DNA of 64,000 nucleotides from Paraburkholderia kururiensis (GTDB lineage Bacteria; Pseudomonadota; Gammaproteobacteria; Burkholderiales; Burkholderiaceae): assembly GCF_034424375.1 (NCBI RefSeq), contig NZ_CP139965.1, positions 3,410,001 to 3,474,000 of the forward strand, given 5' to 3'. This document shows, piece by piece, positions 19,180-27,589 of this stretch; positions within the stretch are counted from its first letter, which is position 1; each line of letters starts with the position of its first letter. The notes under the pieces were generated by a model that worked only from the letters and a program-made list of their open reading frames with translations, searched no databases and was not told where the DNA came from. A program made the translations under genes and the position numbers.

Positions 19180-20052
19180 TCAGGTTCCGCTCTCATATTT
19201 CCTGCCTAATGCCAACAGATCTGGAGTGCCAATCAATTCATTTAGCGCATTGAAATCGAGCATGCGATCCTGCCAGGGCAGCGTGGTACGCATTTCGTGC
19301 AGACTGCCGTAGTACTCCCGAAACATGTAGGCTGCCGTACGCGCCGTACCTCCGGGGAAGATCACGATCCGGAAGCCGATCGAACTCAATTCGTCAGCGC
19401 TCTTCACGGGTGTCTTGCCGCCCTCCACCATGTTCGCCAGCAGCGGAATGCGGTGTGCGAAGCGTTCGCAGGCGGCTTCCATCTGATCTGGAGTGCGGAG
19501 CGCTTCGATGAAGAGCGCATCGACACCGCATTCAAGATAAGCCTCGCCGCGCTCCAACGCTTGCTCAAAGCCTTCGACATCGAGCGCGTCGGTGCGTGCG
19601 AGGATCAGGGTTCGCTCCGAATGACGAGCATCGAGTGCTGCGCGCAGCTTTGCGCACATCTCGCTTGCCGGAATGACGCCTTTGCCATTCAGATGACCGC
19701 AGCGCTTCGGAAAGGTCTGATCTTCGAGCTGGATCATCGCCGCACCAGCACGCTCGAAGGTGCGTACGGTGCGCTGAGTATTGAGTGCATTTCCAAAGCC
19801 CGTGTCTCCATCCACGATGACGGGGGTGGTGACGCGTTCGGTGATGCGCGCCAGAATGTCAGCCACTTCCGTCGCAGTTGTCAGGCCGACATCCGAGCGG
19901 CCCAAACGGGTGTAAGCGATCGATGCGCCCGAGAGATAAAGGGCACCGAAACCTGCCTGCTCGGCAATCAATGCAGTGAACGCGTCGTAGATGCCGGGAG
20001 CAAGCACTGCCCGATCTCCGCGCAATTGGTCCTTCAAGTTTTCGTTCTTCAT
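19180..20052 (-). CDS. Isocitrate lyase/PEP mutase superfamily C-C lyase
   Basis: The 290-residue TIM-barrel enzyme has the superfamily signature PKRCGH (K-[KR]-C-G-H) carrying the active-site cysteine, metal-binding DGDTGFGN and QLEDQ, and LARTDAL. Relatives include 2-methylisocitrate lyase, 2,3-dimethylmalate lyase and oxaloacetate decarboxylase. They cleave or make a C-C bond next to a carboxylate and release pyruvate or similar. The start ATG 20052 lies five bases behind the FAD gene stop. With an aconitase-like hydratase in the same operon, cleavage of a substituted malate is the best guess; substrate unproven. Confidence 0.85.
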   Translation of the reverse strand: MKNENLKDQLRGDRAVLAPGIYDAFTALIAEQAGFGALYLSGASIAYTRLGRSDVGLTTATEVADILARITERVTTPVIVDGDTGFGNALNTQRTVRTFERAGAAMIQLEDQTFPKRCGHLNGKGVIPASEMCAKLRAALDARHSERTLILARTDALDVEGFEQALERGEAYLECGVDALFIEALRTPDQMEAACERFAHRIPLLANMVEGGKTPVKSADELSSIGFRIVIFPGGTARTAAYMFREYYGSLHEMRTTLPWQDRMLDFNALNELIGTPDLLALGRKYESGT

Positions 20053-20057
20053 GTCGG

Positions 20058-21464
20058 TCAGCCCTGAATTTGCGCCGCAGCCGTTGCGCCGGCCACCCAG
20101 CCGCCTCCGACGGCGCTGAGCAGACCATTGCCGGACAGATAGCCCCATACCTCATTGCCCGATACACCGCGCGCCGCACCACCGGCAGCCAGTAGATTCG
20201 GGAACGGCGAGCCATCCTTGCGGAGCACGCGGCATTCGGCATCGATATCGAGGCCGCCTTGTGTATGGAACAGCGCTCCCGTGACTTTCACGGCGTAGTA
20301 CGGTTTCTGCAGCGAACGCTTGAAGGTACGGCCGAATGAATCGGTCACACCGGCGGCCATTCCATTGAGCGTTCCTTGAAGCGTTGCCACGTCGCAACCG
20401 ATCAAGGCCGCCAGCGCGAGAACATCCTCGGCCATACGCAGCGCACCGGCTTTCTCAGCCTCGACGTAGTCGGGAAAAGTGCGCGCGAGCGTCAGAACCG
20501 GTTCGTCGAACACATTCCAGGCGATGGCACCGGGTTGGGCGAGCACCTCCGTCGCGGCTTCGGAGTAGCCGAGATTCTCGTTGTGAAAACGCTCGCCGCG
20601 AGCATTGATCTGCACGCCGCCTTCCATCATCACGGCCCAGGTCATGAGTGCACCCTGAGGGGTGATCCAGGAGCCGTGTCCCTGATAGCCGCCAAGATCC
20701 GCCATCTGCGCATCGAGCGCCTTGCCCCACGCGATCGCCGAGCCGTCATTGCCGATATGGCCGCCGAAGACGGCATCGGCCATGGCCGGGAGAAGTTCAC
20801 GCACCATGGCAGCGTTACCGCCGAATCCGTTGCACGCCAGAATCAGGACTTCGCAGGCGACGTATGCCATCGTGCCGTCCGGCGATGCGTAACCGACGCC
20901 CAATACCCGGTCATTCTCGTCAAGCCAAAGCTCGCGAACGACAGACTCCACCAGCACGTCCGCCCCTTGGGCCACCGCGGTACGCTCCAGACAAGCCATC
21001 AGCGCCGCACCCGTGCGTTCTGGCGTCGTATGCATGCGCCGCGCGCGGTGGCCAGGATAGAGAAAGCCGTCCAGAATGTGGAACTTGACGCCCAGACGTT
21101 CGATCGTGTCGATCGCTCCAGTCACGCCGTGCATGTAAGCCTGAACCAGATGAGGTGCCGCTTGTCCATGCGACTTCTTCATCACGTCCTCTGCGAACAA
21201 GGATTTGGAGTCCTGAATACCAAATGCACGCTGAAGACGTGTTTCTGCTGCCGGAATGAAACCCGAGGACAGCGCGGTCGACCCGCCAGGCACCGCATCG
21301 CGTTCCAGCAAGAGACAGTCGATAGAGGCTTCGCGTAGTCGAATGGCCGAAGTCAGACCGCATGCACCCGCTCCGACGATCACAGCGGGAACGACTGGCG
21401 TGTCCCCCGGCATCCTGAAAGCACGGACAATAAGTGCAGGATGTTCAGCGAAATCGAATGTCAT
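20058..21464 (-). CDS. FAD-dependent dehydrogenase/reductase, fumarate reductase flavoprotein-like
   Basis: The 468-residue flavoprotein has the dinucleotide motif VIVGAGACGLTSAIRL near the N-terminus with ERDAVPGGSTALSSG after it. The C-terminal active-site and FAD signature includes FHTQGGLDID and NLLAAGGAARGVSG. This family covers fumarate and urocanate reductases, tricarballylate dehydrogenase and ketosteroid dehydrogenases, which add or remove hydrogens next to a carboxylate or keto group. There is no signal peptide, so it is cytoplasmic. The start is one base behind the small-subunit stop, so it is tightly coupled. Direction of reaction is unknown; nearby etfAB favours dehydrogenation. 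Confidence 0.85.
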   Translation of the reverse strand: MTFDFAEHPALIVRAFRMPGDTPVVPAVIVGAGACGLTSAIRLREASIDCLLLERDAVPGGSTALSSGFIPAAETRLQRAFGIQDSKSLFAEDVMKKSHGQAAPHLVQAYMHGVTGAIDTIERLGVKFHILDGFLYPGHRARRMHTTPERTGAALMACLERTAVAQGADVLVESVVRELWLDENDRVLGVGYASPDGTMAYVACEVLILACNGFGGNAAMVRELLPAMADAVFGGHIGNDGSAIAWGKALDAQMADLGGYQGHGSWITPQGALMTWAVMMEGGVQINARGERFHNENLGYSEAATEVLAQPGAIAWNVFDEPVLTLARTFPDYVEAEKAGALRMAEDVLALAALIGCDVATLQGTLNGMAAGVTDSFGRTFKRSLQKPYYAVKVTGALFHTQGGLDIDAECRVLRKDGSPFPNLLAAGGAARGVSGNEVWGYLSGNGLLSAVGGGWVAGATAAAQIQG

Positions 21465-21465
21465 C

Positions 21466-21984
21466 TCAAAACTCCTTGAGAGCTTTGCCAAACCGGCTGC
21501 GCAGTTGATTGAGCAACCCACCGACAGCCGCCATGTCAAGCAGAAATGCCGGGATGGGCTCGCAGTAAAGCGTTTCTCCGTCTGCGCGATGCACCAGGGG
21601 ACGCGTTCCTTCCAGGCTCAGGCTCACGCTCTGGCCATCGCGCAGAAACCCGGCGTCCGCACACGTGACCAGCAGCAGTCCCAGGTTGAATGCGTTGCGA
21701 AAGAAGAGCCCGCTGAAGGACGGCGCGATGACCGCTTTCACGCCCAGGCGCACCAGCACCTCCGCCGCCTGCTCACGCGAAGAACCGATGCCGAAGTTCG
21801 GACCCGCCGCGATCACGTCGCCCCCACGGACCTCTGCGGCAAATTCTGGACGTACCGCCTCGAGGCAATGAGGCGCAATTCCTTCCAGCCCCAGCTTCAT
21901 GTACGCGCCGGGAGCCAGTTGATCGGTGTCGATATCGGAGCCGACGGCCCAGACACGCGCATTTTGTATGCTGCTCACTCTCAT
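21466..21984 (-). CDS. Aconitase-family (de)hydratase small subunit, LeuD/DmdB-like
   Basis: The 172-residue swivel domain begins with ARVWAVGSDIDTDQLAPG and carries the family motif GPNFGIGSSREQA, whose SR residues bind substrate carboxylates. It overlaps the large-subunit stop as ATGA. Leucine-pathway LeuD is normally about 200-215 residues in these bacteria and sits with leuA/leuB. The shorter type found here resembles archaeal-type LeuD, homoaconitase and dimethylmaleate hydratase small subunits, so a catabolic role is more likely. Confidence 0.85.
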   Translation of the reverse strand: MRVSSIQNARVWAVGSDIDTDQLAPGAYMKLGLEGIAPHCLEAVRPEFAAEVRGGDVIAAGPNFGIGSSREQAAEVLVRLGVKAVIAPSFSGLFFRNAFNLGLLLVTCADAGFLRDGQSVSLSLEGTRPLVHRADGETLYCEPIPAFLLDMAAVGGLLNQLRSRFGKALKEF

Positions 21985-23246
21985 GCCAGCACCTCGCGCG
22001 GATCAGTGATACGGCCGCGCAGTGCCGATGCAGCTACGGTGTAAGGAGACGCCAGGTATACCTGGGCACTCGCCGATCCCATACGCCCCTTGAAGTTCCG
22101 GGCCGTCGTCGCGATTACGTTCGCATCGTCCGGGATACTGCCGCCATAGCCGGAACATGCACCGCACGCCGCGGGCAGCACTTCTGCGCCCGCCCCCCTG
22201 AGCACGTCCATCACCCCTTCCGCTTCGGCATGCTGCTGATCCTTCACGCTGGCAGGCGCAACCATCAGGCGAACACCGGACGCGACGCGCTGACCGGTCA
22301 GGACCTGTGCCGCCGCACGCAGATCGTCGAGCTTGGCACCGGTACACGCACCGATATAGGCCACTTGCACGGGCACATCCTGATAGGCACCGACCGGGCG
22401 GGTATTGGCGGGGCTGTGGGGGGCCGCCACCTGAGGCGCAAGTTCAGCGGCATTGAAATGGTGAGTGGTCGCTTCGGCGCCCTCGTCGCTCTGCCACTGG
22501 GCGACCTCCACCTCAGCCACGCCGACAGCACGCAACCACTGTCGCGTAGTCTCATCCGCAGCGATGAGTCCAACCTGAGCGCCCATCTCTGCGCTCATGT
22601 TCGACAGGGTCATGCGCTCCTGCATCGACAGCGCGCGCACCGCCTCGCCACAGAACTCGATTGCCTGATATCTTCCGCCGTTCATACCGAACCGTGCGAT
22701 CATGTGCAAGGCCATATCCTTGGCCGTCACGCCCTCCGGCAACCGGCCATCCCATCGCATGCGAATGGTCTCTGGAACACGCACCCATATTTCTCCGGTG
22801 ACGACCACCCCAAGCATTTCGGTACTTCCGACGCCGAACATATACGCACCAAATGCGCCGCCGGTGGGCGAGTGCGAATCGCCGCCGACGCAGAACATGG
22901 AAGGCCGGATATGCCCCTTCTGCGGAAGGACGATGTGGCAGATGCCTTCGCTATCGTAGATATTGGGCAGCTGCTGCTCGGAGGCCCAATCCCGCGCGAC
23001 GCGCACGATGCGCCGCGAATCTTCGTCCCGCGCGGGCACATAGTGATCGAGGACAAGGACGACCTTCGACTTGTCCCATATTTGCGCGCCCAATTCTTCC
23101 AGCATGGGTTTCAAGCGACGCGGCCCGGAGGAATCGTGGAACATCGCAAGATCAACCTTGCAATTGACGATTTCCCCCGGTGCAACGTGTGGACGACCGC
23201 TGGCCCGGGCGATTAGCTTCTGGGCCAAGTTGGCAGGAAGAGTCAT
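21981..23246 (-). CDS. Aconitase-family (de)hydratase large subunit, LeuC/DmdA-like
   Basis: The 421-residue protein starts MTLPANLAQKLIARASGR, the usual opening of LeuC2/homoaconitase-type subunits, and has VLDHYVPA and GGDSHSPTGGAFG. Cysteines that can hold the 4Fe-4S cluster are in GACTGAK and ACGACSGYGG. It would form a heterodimer with the next gene product and add or remove water at a C=C bond of a di- or tricarboxylate. Clustering with a PEP-mutase-type lyase parallels dimethylmaleate hydratase plus dimethylmalate lyase. Confidence 0.85.
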   Translation of the reverse strand: MTLPANLAQKLIARASGRPHVAPGEIVNCKVDLAMFHDSSGPRRLKPMLEELGAQIWDKSKVVLVLDHYVPARDEDSRRIVRVARDWASEQQLPNIYDSEGICHIVLPQKGHIRPSMFCVGGDSHSPTGGAFGAYMFGVGSTEMLGVVVTGEIWVRVPETIRMRWDGRLPEGVTAKDMALHMIARFGMNGGRYQAIEFCGEAVRALSMQERMTLSNMSAEMGAQVGLIAADETTRQWLRAVGVAEVEVAQWQSDEGAEATTHHFNAAELAPQVAAPHSPANTRPVGAYQDVPVQVAYIGACTGAKLDDLRAAAQVLTGQRVASGVRLMVAPASVKDQQHAEAEGVMDVLRGAGAEVLPAACGACSGYGGSIPDDANVIATTARNFKGRMGSASAQVYLASPYTVAASALRGRITDPREVLA

Positions 23247-23329
23247 ATGGATCGGAAGCGTACGCTATAGTCGGTGGTGCTTCTCTCGGGCACCGTGGCG
23301 GAGTCTGATCGTGCTCGACGTCAGTTGCT

Positions 23330-24148
23330 TCATGGCGAAATCTCGCCCTCAGAGACGCGTGCTTCGATATCACCAAACTGGGTCAATTCCATTTGATATT
23401 CGTAACGATCCGGTCGGTATAGGCCGTGCAGCAATTGAACGGGCCGGTCACTGCTGTCGTACACCAGCCGCCGGACCGATAGCAGCGCCGCGCCAATCGA
23501 GACGTCCAGCTCTGCAGCAACGGTTGCATCGGCCTGGCTCGCCGAAATCGTCTGGCGCACCCTCCCCCATTCCACGCCGGACTCTTCCAGCAGTTGAAGA
23601 ACGGGCTTGCGGGCGACGTCGGCACGGGTCAACCTCGCCGCACGTTCTTCAGGCAGATGGGTAGTGATGAAGGACACCGGCCCAGCGCTGCTGCTGCGCG
23701 TACGCACGATCTTTCGTACCGGCTCCCCTTCCGCGACCTGTAGCGCTTGAGCGAGCATGGGCGATGCGCGGATGACGCTCCACTCCAGCACCTTGACGGT
23801 GGTCCGTCGGCTCGCCTGGACGATGTTGTTCAGCAGGCCGGCCAGTCTCAGATTGACGTTGTCTCCTTGCGACGCCGTCTCCAACTGCTCGGCACGCGGC
23901 GCCGGCCACGTGCCACGCCCGGCCTCGCGAACGATCAGGTTCTCGTTGACCAATTGCTCCAGAGCGCGCCGCACGGTGACGCGCCCGACGCCGAACTGTT
24001 GCGCCAGTTCCTTTTCAGGCGGAACGCCATCGTCATAGAGACCTTCATCGAGCTTCTGCCGAAGCACGAGGTAGATCTGATGGTATTTCGGGAGCGGTAG
24101 CGAGCCCATTGCCGGTTTTGCTGCAGTAGCCTGTGTGCTGTGTTTCAC
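23330..24148 (-). CDS. GntR-family regulator with UTRA ligand domain (HutC type)
   Basis: The 272-residue regulator has a winged-helix GntR domain at about 20-88 (PPEKELAQQFGVGRVTVRRALEQL) and a C-terminal UTRA sensor domain (about 110-255; SFITTHLPEE and VRRLVYDSSDRPVQLLHG). HutC-type GntR proteins repress catabolic operons until a substrate-like acid binds UTRA. The gene is first on the minus arm and faces the plus-arm amidase gene across a 500-base control region with a repeated 18-bp motif, so it probably controls both arms and itself. Confidence 0.9.
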   Translation of the reverse strand: MKHSTQATAAKPAMGSLPLPKYHQIYLVLRQKLDEGLYDDGVPPEKELAQQFGVGRVTVRRALEQLVNENLIVREAGRGTWPAPRAEQLETASQGDNVNLRLAGLLNNIVQASRRTTVKVLEWSVIRASPMLAQALQVAEGEPVRKIVRTRSSSAGPVSFITTHLPEERAARLTRADVARKPVLQLLEESGVEWGRVRQTISASQADATVAAELDVSIGAALLSVRRLVYDSSDRPVQLLHGLYRPDRYEYQMELTQFGDIEARVSEGEISP

Positions 24149-24221
24149 TCGAAATTCCCACGTAATTCCCGCTCACGTCGCTGTCGCATGTCAGACTGCG
24201 AGCGCCTGCGAAATAGTTTAT

Positions 24222-24239
24222 TGTTCCAACGATAGGACA
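24222..24239. promoter_or_regulatory. Candidate GntR operator, gntR-proximal copy
   Basis: Read on the minus strand it is TGTCCTATCGTTGGAACA. It shares TGTCCTAT, the following Y-G and a GGA at the same distance with the site at 24537-24554 in opposite orientation. It lies 74 bases upstream of the gntR start. Confidence 0.5.
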
Positions 24240-24536
24240 GCTTTGCTGGGGTGTCAAGCAGGGTCAACGCAGATTGACTTGTATCGGGAGGATGCACGTG
24301 GCGTACCTCGATCGCCGCGGCGTCTTCTGTGCCGAACTTCAGTATGCGAACCTGCCTATCACTATCCGACAACAACTGGGCCGAGTACCGGTCGACTGGG
24401 CGCCATCATAGGCGGCTCGGCCGAACCTGAACTGCGCGCGATGGCACGACGCATTTCCTGCGGCCATGAAGCGATCTTGATAGGCCTTCACTGTCGTCGT
24501 TCCACGCCGCATGGAAGACGCCAGGACGTCGGATAA

Positions 24537-24554
24537 TGTCCTATTGACAGGATA
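24537..24554. promoter_or_regulatory. Candidate GntR operator, plus-arm copy
   Basis: TGTCCTATTGACAGGATA is an imperfect inverted repeat (TGTCCTAT against TATCCTGT read on the other strand). It contains TTGACA, a possible -35 element, so repressor binding would block the amidase operon promoter. It matches the site at 24222-24239. Confidence 0.5.
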
Positions 24555-24661
24555 ATAATGCACTCACATCATGCCCAGAACGTATTGCCCGTGCACGCTG
24601 TCAGCCTGGCTGACAGCGGTCCGCATGATTTCTGATGCCCCCATCACGGATGGACTTTCGC

Positions 24662-25342
24662 ATGCAAACTTCCGACAAAACCGCACGTCAACTGTTCGAA
24701 GAGTTCAAGGCGAACCCCACGCGCAAGCGCTTCGGCTTTGGTCGCACGCCGGCCCTCATCAACGTGGATCTGCAGAAGGCCTACACGAGCGTTGGCGAAT
24801 TCGCGACGGCGTACGAGACCGACCCGAAACAAATGGCATACACGAATCAGCTCGCCGACGCGTTCCGCGCCAAGGGCTTTCCAGTCGTGTGGACGTATGT
24901 GGCCTACATGGATTCGGGCGAGGACTGCGGCATCTGGGGCACGCGCAGCAACACGCCGGATTCGTTGCAGAACATCAAGGTAGGTTCGGTGCGTTCCGAG
25001 TTCGATCCGCGTCTGGTCATTGACCAGACGCGGGACATCATCGTCAACAAGCGCATGGCGTCGGCGTTCTTCGAAACGAACCTGTCTTCGATCTTCACGT
25101 TTCACGGCGTGGACACGGTGATCGTCACCGGCGGTTCGACGTCGGGCTGCGTGCGCGCCACGGTAGTCGACAGTCTGCAACGCAGCTTCCGCACGATCGT
25201 GGCGCAGGAGTGCGTGGCCGACAAACACGAAAGCCCGCACTTCGCGAATCTGTACGACATGGCCGTGAAGTATGCCGATGTGCTGTCCGTTCACGAGATT
25301 CTGGAATCCATCGCCAAGATTCCGGCCAAGGAAGCACGATGA
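24662..25342 (+). CDS. Isochorismatase-family amidohydrolase (N-carbamoylsarcosine amidase-like)
   Basis: The 226-residue cysteine hydrolase has the triad Asp36 (NVDLQKAY), Lys130 (VNKRMASAFF) and Cys163 (GGSTSGCVRATVVDS), with the non-prolyl cis-peptide region just before the cysteine. This subgroup hydrolyses linear amides such as N-carbamoylsarcosine, maleamate or half-amides, releasing ammonia and an acid. Start ATG 24662 (MQTSDKTAR) matches family beginnings; ATG 24635 is possible. The stop overlaps the next gene by ATGA. It would act after the ring-opening hydrolases in an imide pathway. Confidence 0.88.
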   Translation: MQTSDKTARQLFEEFKANPTRKRFGFGRTPALINVDLQKAYTSVGEFATAYETDPKQMAYTNQLADAFRAKGFPVVWTYVAYMDSGEDCGIWGTRSNTPDSLQNIKVGSVRSEFDPRLVIDQTRDIIVNKRMASAFFETNLSSIFTFHGVDTVIVTGGSTSGCVRATVVDSLQRSFRTIVAQECVADKHESPHFANLYDMAVKYADVLSVHEILESIAKIPAKEAR

Positions 25343-26253
25343 AACGCGATCCGGATTTCTACGATTATCTGCCGTACGACGCACGGCCGCGGCTCGAGTG
25401 GCCCAACGGTGCGAGGGTGGCCTTCTGGGTCGCGCCCAACGTCGAATTCTACGAACTCAATCCGCCGCGCAATCCGTCGCGCGCAGCGTGGTCGCGGCCT
25501 GCACCGGACGTACAGAACTATGCGTATCGCGACTATGGCAATCGCGTAGGCTTCTGGCGCATGCTCGATGTCATGAAACGCTGCGGCATGCGCGGATCGG
25601 TGTCGCTCAACGTCGCCATGTGCGAGCATCATCCGGAAGTCATCGCGGCTTGCGCGGAGAACGGCTGGGAGTTCTATTCCCACGGCACGTACAACACGCG
25701 CTATCTCATGGGCATGGACGAAGTGCAGGAACGCGCGGTCATTCAGGATTCGATCGACACGATCAAGAAGCACACGGGCCAGAAGCTCGACGGCTGGCTG
25801 GCCCCCGCCCTGACCTACACCGACCGCACGATGGAACTCGTGGCAGAAATGGGGCTGACCTACGTGTGCGACCTGTTCCACGACGACCAGCCCGGCCCGG
25901 TCAAGACAGCGAAAGGGAGGCTTGCCTCCATTCCTTATTCGCTCGAGATGAACGACACCATCGTCTATAACGTGAACCAGGTTTCACCCCGCCGTTACGG
26001 CGACATCATCAAGCGTCAGTTCGACCGCCTGTATCACGAAGGCGAGAAGTCGGGCACGGTGATGTGCATCCCCCTGCATCCCTATCTGATCGGCCAGCCG
26101 TACCGGCTCGCGGCCTTCGAAGAAGCCCTTGGATACATCACGAGTCACGACCGGGTGTGGCTTGCAACCGGCCGCGAGATCGCAGAGCACTTCAACACCC
26201 ATTACTACGATGCCTTCGCAAAGGCTGCCCATGCCGTCGGAGAAGCACCATGA
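25339..26253 (+). CDS. Polysaccharide deacetylase-fold hydrolase, PuuE/cyclic-imidase-like (copy 1)
   Basis: The 304-residue NodB-fold protein has the allantoinase PuuE layout: RDYGNRVGFWRMLDVM, a SLNVAMCEHHPEV strand, WEFYSHGTYNTRYL with the His motif, and LHPYLIGQPYR near the end. Family members open cyclic amides (allantoin, imides) rather than deacetylating sugars. There is no signal peptide, so it acts in the cytoplasm on a small molecule. It is joined by ATGA overlaps to the amidase before and its paralog after, so the three are made together. Confidence 0.82.
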   Translation: MKRDPDFYDYLPYDARPRLEWPNGARVAFWVAPNVEFYELNPPRNPSRAAWSRPAPDVQNYAYRDYGNRVGFWRMLDVMKRCGMRGSVSLNVAMCEHHPEVIAACAENGWEFYSHGTYNTRYLMGMDEVQERAVIQDSIDTIKKHTGQKLDGWLAPALTYTDRTMELVAEMGLTYVCDLFHDDQPGPVKTAKGRLASIPYSLEMNDTIVYNVNQVSPRRYGDIIKRQFDRLYHEGEKSGTVMCIPLHPYLIGQPYRLAAFEEALGYITSHDRVWLATGREIAEHFNTHYYDAFAKAAHAVGEAP

Positions 26254-27179
26254 GTGTCGACAAAGAATATCTGGAGTACCCGCTGCGCCGCTACGGCATG
26301 GATCACGCGCGTTATGACTGGTCGATGCTGCCGCAGCGTCCCGGTGTCAGCTTGGGAAATGAACGCCGGGTTGCGCTCTGGATCGTCCCGGCTCTCGAAT
26401 GGTTTCCGCTGAACATGCAGGGCAAGCCGTTCAAGCCGATGGGCGCGATGCAAACAGCCTACCCTGACTTGCGCCACTACACGCTGCGTGACTATGGAAA
26501 CCGCGTCGGGATCTTCCGCATCATGAACGCCCTCGGAAAACATGGGCTCAAAGCGAGCGCCGCCATGAATGCGGCCGTAGCCGTGCGTTATCCGGCGCTG
26601 GTGAAAGCCTGTGTGGATCGCGGCTGGGAAATCATCGGCAACGGGCTCGATATGGATCACTTGCATCACGGCGGCATGGGCGAGGACGAGGAACGTGCGT
26701 TGATCACCACGTCGCTCGATATTCTGCGCAAGGCCTCCGGCCAGCCGGTTCGCGGCTGGTTGAGCCCGGCAAAGTCGGAATCGTGGAACACGCCGGATCT
26801 GCTGAAGGAGGCTGGCATTGATTACCTATGCGACTGGGTCAACGACGATATGCCGTATGCCATGAACACGCGAGCAGGCCAGATCCACGCGATGCCGCAT
26901 CCGATCGATATCGACGATGCGACTATCCTGATTCAGAACCACCACACGGAAGACGACTTCCGCGATCAACTGATCGATCAGTTCGATGTGCTGTACAAGG
27001 AATCGAGCGCAGATCATGGACGGGTCATGGCGATCTCCTTGCATCCGTGGGTCGTCGGACAGCCATACCGCATTCGTGCACTCGAGGAGGCGCTCACTCA
27101 CATCACTCGCCATCGCGGTGTATGGTCGGCAACGGGCGGTGAAATTCTCGACGCCTGGAAGGCCGGGCAACCCGCCTGA
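26250..27179 (+). CDS. Polysaccharide deacetylase-fold hydrolase, PuuE-like (copy 2, divergent active site)
   Basis: The 309-residue paralog of the preceding protein shares LRDYGNRVGIFRIMNAL, GWLSPAKSES and SLHPWVVGQPYR. Where copy 1 has YSHGTYNTRYL this copy has GNGLDMDHLHHGG, so the His motif is rearranged. It may have another substrate, or form a hetero-oligomer with copy 1. The ATG overlaps the previous stop (ATGA). A hairpin terminator follows at 27198. Confidence 0.8.
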   Translation: MSVDKEYLEYPLRRYGMDHARYDWSMLPQRPGVSLGNERRVALWIVPALEWFPLNMQGKPFKPMGAMQTAYPDLRHYTLRDYGNRVGIFRIMNALGKHGLKASAAMNAAVAVRYPALVKACVDRGWEIIGNGLDMDHLHHGGMGEDEERALITTSLDILRKASGQPVRGWLSPAKSESWNTPDLLKEAGIDYLCDWVNDDMPYAMNTRAGQIHAMPHPIDIDDATILIQNHHTEDDFRDQLIDQFDVLYKESSADHGRVMAISLHPWVVGQPYRIRALEEALTHITRHRGVWSATGGEILDAWKAGQPA

Positions 27180-27197
27180 CGAACGACGCCGGCATTT

Positions 27198-27215
27198 GGA
27201 AACGCGAACGTTTCC
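27198..27215 (+). terminator. Hairpin after the hydrolase operon
   Basis: GGAAACG-CGAA-CGTTTCC, a perfect 7-bp stem with a 4-base loop, 18 bases after the stop, followed by TTAACGTTTTCC. It is probably a (partial) rho-independent terminator separating the hydrolase genes from the transporter gene. Confidence 0.5.
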
Positions 27216-27589
27216 TTAACGTTTTCCCACACGTCCATGGCTGAATCTCAAAACACCGTGTGCCGAGTTCTCGTCGTCGTGGCCTTCGCCGCGAATCACG
27301 ATAATCCTGCGCTACGTGAATCGTAACGGCAAGGGCTGCAATTCGGCGACGATATCCATTTTTGAATATCACGTGGTCAAATCGGGCCCATCAAAATCTG
27401 CGCCTGGACATACTGACCGCAATGCTTGAGGCGGATGCGAAGAGCTTGGCGGGCGGGGGACGCATAGCTGCATAACTCATCGATTCCCCCGGCGGTTTTT
27501 CGTGCGAGAAGCACGTATGGGCCGGATCTTTGATTGTTGGCTACACCGTGTAATACGGGTCTATCAATAACAATTCGACGGGATATATT
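27216..27589. other. Intergenic region before the MFS gene
   Basis: About 370 bases without a supported gene. The last 70 bases are AT-rich (TTGATTGTTGG, TGTAATAC, TCAATAACAA) and probably hold the transporter promoter. No copy of the TGTCCTAT motif is seen here. Confidence 0.4.

Larger units (their letters stand above)
24149..24634. other. Divergent control region of the catabolic regulon
   Basis: About 490 bases between gntR (-) and the amidase gene (+), with the two operator-like sites near its ends. Short frames inside it (for example 24339-24563, -) are not convincing genes. Confidence 0.5.

Noticed and set aside
19044..19253. Frame with LVLFDRDG, like a HAD phosphatase start
   Set aside because: Only one short motif by chance; no further HAD motifs and it runs into the lyase gene on the other strand.
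21466..23246. Leucine-pathway leuCD
   Set aside because: No leuA or leuB nearby, a 172-residue short-type small subunit, and a catabolic context; a different (de)hydratase is more likely, although leucine function cannot be fully excluded.
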